In this document: in pieces, positions 8,433 through 17,850 of the stretch
Layout: every line of letters begins with the position of its first letter
Position numbering within the stretch: the first letter of the stretch is position 1
From: DATJGF01 sp035495315
GTDB taxonomy: Bacteria; Verrucomicrobiota; Verrucomicrobiia; Limisphaerales; UBA8199
DNA length: 38,784 nucleotides
Reading direction: 5' to 3'
NCBI GenBank assembly: GCA_035495315.1
Contig: DATJGF010000011.1
Span: 1 to 38,784 of the forward strand
Position numbers and translations under genes: made by a program
The notes under the pieces: model-generated
Databases searched by the model: none
What the model saw: only the letters and a program-made list of their open reading frames with translations
What the model was told of the DNA's origin: nothing

Positions 8433-8561
8433 TCGTTCCGCTTGGCTGATTCTTCCTGCCCGATCCACCAAAAGCTGTCGACAGTGGTCCTGCGAAAAGC
8501 TAGTAATTCGAAAGCGACCTCTGCAGTAGGCGTTTGGAGCGACCTCGATAAAGGCTCCTTT

Positions 8562-10136
8562 ATGACTGAAAGCGCGATAGCTGTTCCCATAGAATGTTCT
8601 ACGCGGGCAACTCGGCCCCCAGGATTGGCTCTCGGTATGATTAGTGCGTTTGGGGTCGGCAAGCTGATGCTGCATTTTCTCACGACCGCCTTCACGCCTT
8701 ATGGCATCCATCGGGACGAATTCCTGTATCTCGCGATGGGCCGACACCTCCATTTCTGGCGCATGGATTTTCCACCTGCCATCGCCCTCTTCGCCAACAC
8801 CGCGCGCTTTCTTTTCGGTGATACGCTGTTTGCGATTCGATTTTTCCCCGCGTTGGCGGGAGGGGCGATTGTGGTTTTGGCCGGCCTCCTCGCGCGTGAG
8901 TTCGGCGGCAAACGGTTTGCCCAGGGAATCGCGATGTGCGCCGTCCTCTGCTGTGGGCTATTTCTCAGACCCGCCAGTCTTTTTCAGCCCGTCATCTTTG
9001 ATCAGCTCTGGTGGACATTGGGCTTTTTCGCCTTGGCAAAAATCTGTCAATCGCCTGACCGCCGCTCGTGGTGGATGCTGGGTCTGGCGGGGGGATTGGG
9101 TCTGTTGACGAAGTTCAGCATAGGCTTTTTTGCGGTGGGTGTCGGAGTTGGGATTTTGTTAACTCCGCTGCGCAAATGTCTGACCAGTGGTGCTGCCTGG
9201 TTTGCGGTTCTGGTTGCGCTCGTGGTAGGCAGCCCGAGCCTTGTCGGCCAACTACGTCTCGACTTGCCGGTGCTTGTCCACATGGGGGATCTGCGCTCGC
9301 AACAACTCAGCCGAGTTACCTATGGCGACTTCCTGGCAGGACAGCTGAGCATGCTGGGGCCGATTCTGGTGCTCGCGTTAGTTGGCCTCGGCGCTTTGCT
9401 CTGTGGCCGTTTAGGCAAACCGTTCCGGTCATTGGGCTGGGCCTCTGTGGTGGCATTCCTGCTGTTGCTTTTATTTCACGGCAAGCCTTACTACCTTGGG
9501 CCCATTTACCCGATGCTTTTCGCCGCCGGCGCGGCGACCTTGGAAGCCTCCAACAAAAACGGTGTCCGTGTAGCGACGAGGACTTTGCTCGTTCTGATCG
9601 TCGTTGGCGGAATCATCGCCTTGCCGATGGGCCTCCCCATTTTGCCCCCTACGCAAATGGCCAAATACGCCGCGGCGCTGGGACAGAAGTCATTGGTAAC
9701 CACGAATCGCAAAGTCGTGCTTCCATTACCCCAGGACTACGCCGACATGCTCGGATGGGAAGACCAGGTAGCCGCGGTAGCGCAGGCGTACGAGGCGCTC
9801 TCCCCTGCCAAGCGCGCCCAGGCTGTTTTCCTCACGCGTAATTACGGTCAAGCGGGCGCCCTCGAATTCTTCGGGCCACAGCATGACTTGACTCCAACGA
9901 TTCTCCTACCGAACAACTTTTTGCTTTGGCCGCTCCCAACCGGCCGGGTGTGCCAGGTCGTCGTCAGTGTCGGGATCTCGCCCGAAGACCTGTCGCGTTT
10001 TTTCAGTTCTGTTCAGCTTGTCACGCACTTTGATGATCCCTGGATGGTGCCTGAAGAGAGACAGCTCCCAATCTGCGTTGCCGAACAGCCGATTCGCGAC
10101 CTGCACGAAGCCTGGCCTCAAAAAAAAGGCCATTAA
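8562..10136 (+). CDS. Glycosyltransferase family 39 integral membrane protein
   Basis: A 524-residue polytopic membrane protein (roughly 10-12 helices) of the ArnT/PMT superfamily, which transfers sugars from polyprenyl-phosphate donors outside the membrane. After the first helix comes HRDEFLYLAMGRHL and then MDFPPAIALFAN. The Asp-Glu pair in HRDE corresponds to the catalytic first-loop acidic motif, and the (D)xPP element follows as in homologues. The soluble C-terminal part (from about residue 400) is periplasmic by homology. The frame is open back to a TTG at 8442, but the ATG at 8562 has AAGG 7 bases upstream and gives a family-like N-terminus, so I chose it. It follows the permease by 129 bases. 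Confidence 0.88.
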   Translation: MTESAIAVPIECSTRATRPPGLALGMISAFGVGKLMLHFLTTAFTPYGIHRDEFLYLAMGRHLHFWRMDFPPAIALFANTARFLFGDTLFAIRFFPALAGGAIVVLAGLLAREFGGKRFAQGIAMCAVLCCGLFLRPASLFQPVIFDQLWWTLGFFALAKICQSPDRRSWWMLGLAGGLGLLTKFSIGFFAVGVGVGILLTPLRKCLTSGAAWFAVLVALVVGSPSLVGQLRLDLPVLVHMGDLRSQQLSRVTYGDFLAGQLSMLGPILVLALVGLGALLCGRLGKPFRSLGWASVVAFLLLLLFHGKPYYLGPIYPMLFAAGAATLEASNKNGVRVATRTLLVLIVVGGIIALPMGLPILPPTQMAKYAAALGQKSLVTTNRKVVLPLPQDYADMLGWEDQVAAVAQAYEALSPAKRAQAVFLTRNYGQAGALEFFGPQHDLTPTILLPNNFLLWPLPTGRVCQVVVSVGISPEDLSRFFSSVQLVTHFDDPWMVPEERQLPICVAEQPIRDLHEAWPQKKGH

Positions 10137-10179
10137 AGTTTAACAACTTGGCCGACCGGGCACAGGTTGGGACCCTTTG

Positions 10180-11910
10180 TTAATCGAATGCCGATTCCTC
10201 GAGATGAATCCTGTATATCGTCCCTTCGTAACCAACGACATAGAGTTCACCCTTTGTATCCCGGCCGAAGGACACCACCCGCTGCGGGGCAACAGCGAGC
10301 TGCCGAATCTGGCGCAATTTTCTTTGTTCCTGCGTCAAACCCCAAACGCGCTGTGATTGAAAATCTCCGAACACATACACCCCATAAAATGATGACTTCG
10401 GATCGGCGCGATACACAAAACCACCCGTCACCGACACACCGAACTTTCGGCCGTACGAAAAAACCGGTGGAATGTACGTAACACCAATCTTGCGATACCG
10501 GTTCGAAAATGGCTCGAACCCTTCATAAACGTTCCAGCCGTAATTCTCTCCGCGTCGCACAATGTCGACTTCTTCATATCGGTCCTGCCCCACGTCACCG
10601 ACCCAGAGCTCACCGGTGAGCGGGTCGAAACTGAAACGCCAGGGTTCGCGCAGGCCGAAGGCCCAGATTTCCGGACGCACATCGCCCCGTCCCACAAACG
10701 GATTATCACTCGGGATTGAGTAAGGTCTTTCTGCGACAGCGCCCAGATCAATGCGCAGCATTTTCCCCAACAGCAGTGTGGTATCCTGGCCGTGCCCTTG
10801 CGGGTCCTCCTGTGGTCCGGAATCGCCCATACCGATATAAAAGAAACCGTCAGGCCCAAATTGTAGACCGCCGCCGTAGTGCACACCGGTCGTTTCGTCA
10901 ATCTTCAAAATGAGCCGCGGCGGGTGCCCAGAGTCCGTTCTGTAATCTGGAGCGGCCTCGCGCTCAAAAATGTAAGTGGCGAATTTACCATCCTTAACCA
11001 GGTGCTTTGCGTAGTAATATTTGCGGTTCTCGAGAAACTTCGGGTGCAATGCCATGCCCAGCAATCCGCGGGTGCCCTTCAGATACTGCTCGAGATTCAC
11101 AAAAAGACTTCGGGTGTTTCCTGCGGGTCCGCAATCCAGCCTCCAAATGTTCCCCGTCTCATGTTCGACAACCAGGAACGCCGAGTTTTCCCCTGGAATC
11201 GGCCCGAACCACACCGGGTGCTCGAACTTCAGTGTGTCATCCGGGAACGGCTCGAACCGGACAGGCTTGGGAATCGACACGATGTCTGCGGGCATTCCAT
11301 TTTCAATCAGGCTCACGCTCTGGGGTTGTTTCAAGCTGACGAGATACTCGATGAGATCAGTAAATTCCTGCAAGGCTAGTCCAGAGACCAGGCCGTCAGG
11401 CATCAGTGAGATCTCGGAGTTATATCGAGCAGCAATGTCCTGGGTGGGGATGCGAATCAGTCGGGCATCGCCCAGCATCAGTTCGATCGAATCCGCCGTT
11501 GCCCGCTTGATAACTCCGGTATAAACCTCCTCGCCCTTGGTTTCGATTGTCGTCGCCGCGTATCCTTCGGCGATCGTTTGCGATGGATGCAAGATGGAAT
11601 CGACGATGTCACCGCGCCCGAACTTGTCACCAACCGCGAACAAATCCGGACCGGCCCGTCCGGCGCTGCCATCCACCGTATGACATTTCGCGCAGGCAAT
11701 CTTGTTTTCATCCTCAAACAGCTGCTTTCCGCGCGAGGGCTCTCCTTGATGCAACAATGCAAACTGACGGTACGCCTGAAGCGGGAGGGCGCTTAATGTA
11801 TTAGACCTCGTCGCCGAGGTGGACGGCTCGGCACAATTCGCACACGGGATTCCACCCGGCACGCCATGGGAAACCAACAGCAACAGGAGCGCCAGGCGGA
11901 GTGCTCTCAC
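10180..11910 (-). CDS. Secreted cytochrome c - PQQ sugar dehydrogenase fusion
   Basis: A 576-residue exported protein. A signal peptide (MRALRLALLLLLVSHG) precedes a c-type cytochrome domain with CAKCH at residues 73-77, of the heme-binding type (TIGR02603-like) abundant in Planctomycetes and Verrucomicrobia; MPDG near residue 170 can supply the axial Met. From about residue 220 it is a glucose/sorbosone dehydrogenase beta-propeller (GLLGMALHPKFLENRKYY, GGGLQFGPDGFFYIGMGD, PEIWAFGLREPWRFSFDP, WVGDVGQDRYEEVDIV), typical of PQQ-dependent aldose oxidation. Electrons probably pass from PQQ to the fused heme in the periplasm. The start is GTG at 11910, overlapping the upstream lipoprotein stop as GTGA, so the two are co-translated. 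Confidence 0.9.
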   Translation of the reverse strand: MRALRLALLLLLVSHGVPGGIPCANCAEPSTSATRSNTLSALPLQAYRQFALLHQGEPSRGKQLFEDENKIACAKCHTVDGSAGRAGPDLFAVGDKFGRGDIVDSILHPSQTIAEGYAATTIETKGEEVYTGVIKRATADSIELMLGDARLIRIPTQDIAARYNSEISLMPDGLVSGLALQEFTDLIEYLVSLKQPQSVSLIENGMPADIVSIPKPVRFEPFPDDTLKFEHPVWFGPIPGENSAFLVVEHETGNIWRLDCGPAGNTRSLFVNLEQYLKGTRGLLGMALHPKFLENRKYYYAKHLVKDGKFATYIFEREAAPDYRTDSGHPPRLILKIDETTGVHYGGGLQFGPDGFFYIGMGDSGPQEDPQGHGQDTTLLLGKMLRIDLGAVAERPYSIPSDNPFVGRGDVRPEIWAFGLREPWRFSFDPLTGELWVGDVGQDRYEEVDIVRRGENYGWNVYEGFEPFSNRYRKIGVTYIPPVFSYGRKFGVSVTGGFVYRADPKSSFYGVYVFGDFQSQRVWGLTQEQRKLRQIRQLAVAPQRVVSFGRDTKGELYVVGYEGTIYRIHLEESAFD

Positions 11911-12653
11911 TTGACCTGATACTTTCCTGCGATGGCAGCAATGAAGTCGGTCAGGTCCAATGTCAGGCTGCGAATATCTTCGATTTGGACGTCTTCATCC
12001 TTCATGTAACCGCCGCCCGTTCTGGCGCCGGCCGAGGTGCCGCTTCGTTGACCTTCGAAAGTGAACACCAGCTTGTCGCCGTCGGTCATCTTGCCCTGGA
12101 CCTTTAAAATCGGCTGGCCGGCGCCATAAAGTCCTGCAAAGAAACGCGCCGCCCCGCCGCCTTTGGAATATTCGACGATTGTCGTCTCCAGTTTGAGTGT
12201 CTTGCCGCCAGACTTAATTTCGCTTTCCCTGGTAACAACCTTTTCAAAAATTCCTTTGCGTCCAATTGAAGCGGCCAGTTCCGTAGGAAACGTCTGTTTC
12301 GCCCAATCCAGCAGCCGCTGTTCATCATCGTGCACCTTCGCAGTCGAAGTCGACGGCGGAATGTGCAGTGTGTCGTACCCCTTGAAATTAAATCCATCTG
12401 CTATCCAGCACTTGTTCAGGTGCGGATCTTTGAAGCTCAGTCCGCCGTCTGCCGAGGAATTTTTACCTATTTCAATCGTGCGCCGGTCATCGGCGACATA
12501 CTTTGAGGGCACCTGTCCGGTCGTCGTGCTGGATTTGCCAGCCTCTCCGGACGTCGTTCCTGTGGAACTGCATCCCACGATCGCCGCTGTGGAGGCGCAC
12601 AAAAGGCTTACAAGCAAAAACGGAAACAGGCCTTGGGCGGTTTGTGTTTTCAT
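11907..12653 (-). CDS. Lipoprotein, DUF4410-like
   Basis: A 248-residue protein with a lipoprotein signal peptide whose lipobox is AIVGC (Cys near residue 26), followed by a Ser/Thr/Gly-rich linker. The body has WIADGFNFKGYDTLHIPP and later GGGAARFFAGLYGAG, which recalls DUF4410-type outer membrane lipoproteins of unknown function (moderate recollection). The frame is open to 12749, but only the ATG at 12653 places the signal peptide at the N-terminus. Its stop overlaps the start of the sugar dehydrogenase, so the two form an operon. Confidence 0.82.
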   Translation of the reverse strand: MKTQTAQGLFPFLLVSLLCASTAAIVGCSSTGTTSGEAGKSSTTTGQVPSKYVADDRRTIEIGKNSSADGGLSFKDPHLNKCWIADGFNFKGYDTLHIPPSTSTAKVHDDEQRLLDWAKQTFPTELAASIGRKGIFEKVVTRESEIKSGGKTLKLETTIVEYSKGGGAARFFAGLYGAGQPILKVQGKMTDGDKLVFTFEGQRSGTSAGARTGGGYMKDEDVQIEDIRSLTLDLTDFIAAIAGKYQVK

Positions 12654-12687
12654 AAGGGCAATTGTTAGGAATTTTTGGGCTCCAGCC

Positions 12688-13935
12688 CTACCGTTCCGCC
12701 TGCCTGAAGTCAAGGAGACATCCGTTGGCGAGAACGTTCTCCCAGGCAAGGAATTTCAGCGCGCCATCCACGTCGAGCATGGGAGCGAGGTTTTTCTCCA
12801 ACTGCTGTGTCGGAGTTTGCTGCAAGCTTTTGGAGAGTTGGATCAGCGCCGCCCAGGACTTGTGGTTGTCCTTGGACTTCAAGTCGTAAATGCGTTTATA
12901 GGACTCCGTATCCTCCCCAAGGTACTCCAGACCGCCGTGTCCGCGGGGGTTGCCCGGGACCTTCCAGCCGGGTGCGCCTTTAGTGGTGCCAAACTGTTCT
13001 TTGGTGAAATCCTTGTTGAAATGCTGCTGGTTGACGTAGAGGTCCCAGGATTCGCCATTAATGACGACACGGGCGAAATTGGCTTTGGGTGCGGGGTATG
13101 ATATCGCGCGCGATCTGCATCGCCAATACAGTGCGCAGAAAGGAGGGGTCTAATGCGAATTGAGAAGGCTGACTTTGTGATAACCCTCGAGCTGCTGGTC
13201 GTGATGTACCAGGTCGAGTGTGAGGACTAGCGAACGTTTGTGCCCCTCGCTGACCATCATGAACGAAGACATGCCGTGGAAATGGACTCCAACGTCGGCA
13301 TAGGTCCTGCCATCGACGGTAAGCCTGGCTGGAACTTCGATGTCGGTACGCTTGAACTCAGCCATTTCTTTTTCCCAATCGGTCTCCTCAAAATCCAGGA
13401 AGAAGGTGCGGATGATGTTGGAGCCATACAGCGGCTGACCTGTGACAGATTCTCCACTTCTGTCTGGGAAATTCTCAGGCCTGGTTTTGGGGGTGCTTCA
13501 TCGTCCGCGTGGGCCCACGGCGGACGTCCCCAGCGTGGACCGCGCCCCATGCCGGAGGCGTTGGTAGCCTTCCCGGTACAGGTACTCGCGGGCGGCTTTG
13601 CGCTCAGCCGTGTTGAAGCAGCCCTTGCCGTCCTTATCAAATCGCGCGACCAACTTGGTCTCGCGCATAAGTGCAAAGCCGCCCCGTCCACCTGGGCCAA
13701 AGGGCGGTCGGCCATCGAAACTGGGAGGCGGGAAATCTGAGTCGCTGGACGGCCTACCCACTCGCCCAGGCGGGTCGATAGAGTTTTGGCCAGGGGCCGG
13801 CGACGTGAAGGCCAGTGCCAGCCCGAGAACAGCCTTGCGCGTGAGCGGTGACAGCGCGCTCATCCCAATGAGCGCCAGCGTGATGACGGCATTTCGCCGC
13901 GCGACGAGTTTCATTTGCATAACCAGGACCCGCAA
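12688..13935 (-). pseudogene. Degraded CotH-kinase family gene
   Basis: Pieces of one CotH-like secreted protein lie in successive frames. The N-terminal part (13935 to about 13540) has a signal-like segment, a Pro/Gly-rich linker and an EF-hand-like FDKDGKGCFNTAERKAA. A second frame carries DEAPPKPGLRISQTEVEN (about 13500-13445). A third carries RTFFLDFEETDWEKEMAE and HFHGMSSFMMVSEGHKRS down to SLLNSH and a stop at 13150. Read through two more shifts (near 13152 and 13085), it continues as ARVVINGESWDLYVNQQHFN and then LEKNLAPMLDVDGALKFLAW. It ends at 12688 with an unrelated tail after VLANG, so the rest of the kinase domain is missing. At least four frameshifts plus truncation show a dead gene. 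Confidence 0.85.
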
Positions 13936-14179
13936 CTTGCGAAAGCACCCAGTAAATCAAACCAGGTTTGACTTAAACGTTTTTGAATCCAAGAGATTCT
14001 CTGCATATTTAGAAGATACTCCTGGGAGGTTAAGAGGACATTAAGAGCACCCGGAATATGTGCGCGGATGGAGCTATCGCTTCTGGATCAGCATGAAAGT
14101 AGGGATCTTGTTCGACTCACAGAATGGCGACCTGGAAGGCCAGAGGCTCTGCGTGGCACTATCGCCGAGCTCCACCGAG

Positions 14180-17100
14180 TTATCGATTGTGTAAGCGGAA
14201 GAAGCTGGTCTCGACGGGGACTGGAAGCTGAAGGATCAGCTCGGTGCCGCTGGTTTGCGACGGCTGGGGCACAACCGTCCAGTTGGCGTCAGGTGATAAT
14301 TTGGTACTGGTCTGAACTTCAAAACCGGCAGCCCATAAGGGCCAGCCGATGGTCAGAGCCGTCGCGGAAACGCTAATCCTCAGAGATGGGAGCGGATTAA
14401 CGATGACCTGGCCGTCCAGATAATTCGCCGCCAAACCATTCGCCGCCGGATCAGAGACGGCGCGCAGCACCGGTCCGTCGCTAAAATTCAACGAAGCGCT
14501 GCCGGTGGCCGAGGATTTCGGAATAAAATAAAGCTTCGCCACTTCGCGCGTGCCTGACGCAAACGACTGCCCCGCCGGCAAGGCTACAGCCATTCCCAAG
14601 GTCCCGGAAGCTGCCTGCAATGCATTGACGTTAAGGGCTGCTCCCACGGCGTCGCCGCCAAGCACCGCCTGGGTGTATTGCAGGCGCGCGGGATCAAATC
14701 TGAGGGTAAAACCCAACGCATTTTCATCGCCCTGAGCAGTTAAGTGCACGGGCACGGCGATTTCCAGATCCTGGATCGCGGCAACGCTCACTGCGCGCAC
14801 CTGGCGTGTGGGAGATGGACTTTCCGGGCTTGGAGTGACGGAGTTGGTCGGACCGCCGATTGCAGTGGGAGGATCCAGTTTGGCGAAATAACGCCCAGCC
14901 TGCACCCAATCCATGACATTCAAAACGCCGTCACCACTCGTCGAGCGGGGAGCACAATCGGCGCGTTGGAATTCGCTTCCCGAACTTGGAACATCCAATC
15001 CTGCGGCGAATCTTCCGGCTTGCACCCAGTCGTTCAAGGTCAACGTCCGATTGCCATTTGTCCGCGGCGAAGTGTCACCTTCGAGATCAGTCGGCATCAA
15101 GGTGACGGTTCCGGCGATGAAAGCCGCGGGGAGCGATCGGGCCAAGGGATCCGAGACCTGGCGCGCCAGCGGCTGATCGACAAAGGCGATCCGCGCATAG
15201 AGCGGCGTGATGTTAGTGACGATCGAGGTGTTAAAAGTTAGGCGGGCCACTTCCTGGGTGCCGGCGGGAAATTTAGTTCCCGCGGGCAGAGCGAGCCCCA
15301 GGCCCAAACGTCCCTGGGCTAACAGATTAGTGTTAAGGATCAGAATACCACCCAAGCTTTCCAGTGCGGAACTGGCATCGACAAAGGTCAGCGGCGAAAG
15401 CTTTACCTGGTCAGCACCGAACGCAACGCTGAAGCTGAGCGCATTTTCTTCTCCACTCGCCGCAAGAATAATAGGAATCCCAACCGGCGAGCCGGAGATG
15501 ACGTTTGTGCCAACGATGCTGACCACCGAGGGCGGGATGATGACGGTCAATTGGGCGTCTCGACTCTCTATCGAGCCAAGCTCATTAGTGATGACAACCG
15601 AGTACGTGCCTGCCTGGTCGGTCCGGAGATCGGTCAAATTCAGAACCGAAGTCGTGGCACCAACGACGTTGCTGCCATCGAAGCGCCATTGGTAACTGAG
15701 TGGACGTGTCCCACCAGCCGTGACTGTGAACGAAACTGAGCCGTGCAGCGGCGCGTTTTGGTCCGGCGGTTGGACAGTAATGTAAGGCGCCCGATTGGAG
15801 AAAGAGAGGGACGCGACGATGCTGGTAACTGAACCATGAATATTGGTAACAACGACGAAGTACTCGCCGGCATCGCCGGGCTGAGTTTCGGCGAAACTCA
15901 GTGTCGCCGCTCCAGCTCCGGGAATGGCATTTTGGTTGTGCCACCATTGATAACTCAGTTGCATCGTGCCTTCCGCCACGACGCTGAACTCGGCGCTGTC
16001 ACCTAATGCGACGCTCTGGCTGGCGGGTTGGGAGACGATGTAAGGTGGTCCGGCATAGGAGCTGCGATTGCGGTAAACCGTAAACGTGTTGTCCCAATAG
16101 TTACAAAACGCGACGTCAGGTCGCCCGTCGCCGTCGAGGTCCCCTAACGCCAAACCCCACGCGTTCCAGCCCGACGCGTAATCGACTCGTCCCCCAAGTG
16201 AGCCTGACGTAAATGATCCCGACGTGCTGAGGTTCTGGAAAATCGAGAGATAACTGTCCAACTCGCCAACCGCAGCGATGTCCGGCTTGCCGTCGCCGTC
16301 AAAGTCGGCCAGGGCCACGTTATGCGTCCAGTGGCCGGTGGAGAATTCGACCCGATCCGCGAGTGAGTTCGTGGTGAAGGACGAACCGCCGAGATTACGG
16401 TAGACCCCCATGTTCACGGGATGAATCGCACCGACCACGACGTCGAGACGGCCGTCACCGTCGATATCACCTAGCTCAATGGTGTCTGTTTCGGGGGCAG
16501 CGGGAAAGTCAGTCCGCACAAAGGAATTGGTCTGGAGCTCGCCACCCGCGACGCGATTGCAATAAATCGCGAGTGTCTGGCTATAAGAAGCCAGCGCGAT
16601 GTCCGGTTGTGAATCGCCATCGAGATCGCCCAGGGCAACGTCGTAGGGTTGTGTGGGCGCAGGCAGGTCAACGTGCGGCGCAAACGAATTGGTGCTGAGG
16701 TCTCCAGGGCTGCTTAGGTTTTTGAGAATTGAAACCGTGTTGTCTCCGTAATTCGCCGTGACGATATCCAGGCGGCCATCACCATCGAGATCCGCCGCCC
16801 TGGCAGAGCGGCAATCAGCACCCACCGTCAGGTCAATTCTCGGTCCAAGCGAAAGGACCGCGCCGAGTCCTGAAGCGGTGGTGTTGCGGAATACCGACAC
16901 CAGGCTGGTCCCGAACGTCGAAACAATCAGATCGAGCTTGCCGTCACCATCCAGGTCAGCGACTGCGATTTTGTAAGGATCACCCGGGGGAAAAGGGATT
17001 GTGACAGGCGGCTCGAAGGATGCGGCTGCCAACGTGCCATTGGTGCTGATATTGCGAAACAACCAAAGTGAGCGAGCGAGGCCGTTCCCCAGCACGAGGT

Positions 17101-17557
17101 CGGGTTTGCCGTCATTATCGAGATCCGCCAAAGCAACCGTCGTTGGGCCCTGTGGCGCCGGAATGGTGAAGCCAGGCTCGAGCGCTTGGGTTCCGATGGG
17201 TGAACCCTCTCCCGGGAAAGTCGGCAGAAACGGTTGTGGCGATCGCGCAATCAATCCATCCACCGTAACGCTAATAGGGGAATAAGTTGAACCGGCGGGA
17301 ACACGCACGGTTAAGTTCGTGCTGCTGGCCGCAGTGACGAGGCCTTGGACCGCGCCGAAATAGACGATGTTTCCCTTCGTGTTGGTATTAAAATTCTCGC
17401 CCGAGATTCTCAGTTCGGTTGCTGCTGCAGCCGAACGGGGTTCGAAGCCCGTGATCACCGGTACCGCCGCCCGCGCGTTGTTGCTCGCTACCAATATCGG
17501 CACGAGTAGCGCTATCGTTACACTAGGACAAGGATTTCGAGCCGGCCCGCGTTTCAT
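14180..17557 (-). CDS. Large secreted FG-GAP / Ig / cohesin-like surface protein
   Basis: An 1125-residue exported protein. A signal peptide (about 1-30) leads to an IPT/TIG domain (about 31-107). FG-GAP/VCBS repeats follow (about 115-500), each with a calcium-type DxDxDG loop such as DLDNDGKPDL, DLDGDGKLDL and DIDGDGRLDV. Two Ig-like domains (about 505-590 and 590-672) come next, then a cohesin-like domain (about 677-820), a dockerin-like duplicated segment (about 824-900, twice containing DWVQAGR), a second cohesin-like domain (about 922-1050) and a C-terminal beta domain ending FFRLHNR. FG-GAP repeats form a beta-propeller used for adhesion or polysaccharide binding. The final domain resembles a recurrent verrucomicrobial C-terminal module, perhaps for sorting (inference). 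Confidence 0.88.
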   Translation of the reverse strand: MKRGPARNPCPSVTIALLVPILVASNNARAAVPVITGFEPRSAAAATELRISGENFNTNTKGNIVYFGAVQGLVTAASSTNLTVRVPAGSTYSPISVTVDGLIARSPQPFLPTFPGEGSPIGTQALEPGFTIPAPQGPTTVALADLDNDGKPDLVLGNGLARSLWLFRNISTNGTLAAASFEPPVTIPFPPGDPYKIAVADLDGDGKLDLIVSTFGTSLVSVFRNTTASGLGAVLSLGPRIDLTVGADCRSARAADLDGDGRLDIVTANYGDNTVSILKNLSSPGDLSTNSFAPHVDLPAPTQPYDVALGDLDGDSQPDIALASYSQTLAIYCNRVAGGELQTNSFVRTDFPAAPETDTIELGDIDGDGRLDVVVGAIHPVNMGVYRNLGGSSFTTNSLADRVEFSTGHWTHNVALADFDGDGKPDIAAVGELDSYLSIFQNLSTSGSFTSGSLGGRVDYASGWNAWGLALGDLDGDGRPDVAFCNYWDNTFTVYRNRSSYAGPPYIVSQPASQSVALGDSAEFSVVAEGTMQLSYQWWHNQNAIPGAGAATLSFAETQPGDAGEYFVVVTNIHGSVTSIVASLSFSNRAPYITVQPPDQNAPLHGSVSFTVTAGGTRPLSYQWRFDGSNVVGATTSVLNLTDLRTDQAGTYSVVITNELGSIESRDAQLTVIIPPSVVSIVGTNVISGSPVGIPIILAASGEENALSFSVAFGADQVKLSPLTFVDASSALESLGGILILNTNLLAQGRLGLGLALPAGTKFPAGTQEVARLTFNTSIVTNITPLYARIAFVDQPLARQVSDPLARSLPAAFIAGTVTLMPTDLEGDTSPRTNGNRTLTLNDWVQAGRFAAGLDVPSSGSEFQRADCAPRSTSGDGVLNVMDWVQAGRYFAKLDPPTAIGGPTNSVTPSPESPSPTRQVRAVSVAAIQDLEIAVPVHLTAQGDENALGFTLRFDPARLQYTQAVLGGDAVGAALNVNALQAASGTLGMAVALPAGQSFASGTREVAKLYFIPKSSATGSASLNFSDGPVLRAVSDPAANGLAANYLDGQVIVNPLPSLRISVSATALTIGWPLWAAGFEVQTSTKLSPDANWTVVPQPSQTSGTELILQLPVPVETSFFRLHNR

Positions 17558-17850
17558 AAAATTGAACCTTTAGATTAGCCTTTCACACGACCTGACAATG
17601 TTCACAAGATCCACACGCTAAAAAGCTTGCATTGATTTTCCACCACTCATTAGACACCGAACGGAAACGCGAGGCAATTCCGGTAAACTACGGACGTGGA
17701 CTTGGTAACGGGCGTCCTCGCCTGCGGACCGCCCTACGGTCAACCCCACCACTTCAATCGTACTGACAACGCGGCCACTGTGTACAACGTGTTATCAATA
17801 TCCGATAACTCGGATTTGAATGTAGCGCGGAATCATTGTTTCATTCCCCC

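Noticed and set aside
9068..9841. 257-codon ORF inside the GT39 gene
   Set aside because: It is a frame-shifted shadow of the membrane protein, with no plausible domain.
12163..13101. 312-codon ORF on the plus strand
   Set aside because: It runs antisense over the lipoprotein gene and the CotH remnant, whose protein signatures are clear on the minus strand.
17430..17460. GGTTCGAA stretch resembling a tRNA T-arm
   Set aside because: It lies inside the large surface-protein gene and no acceptor, D or anticodon stems can be formed around it.
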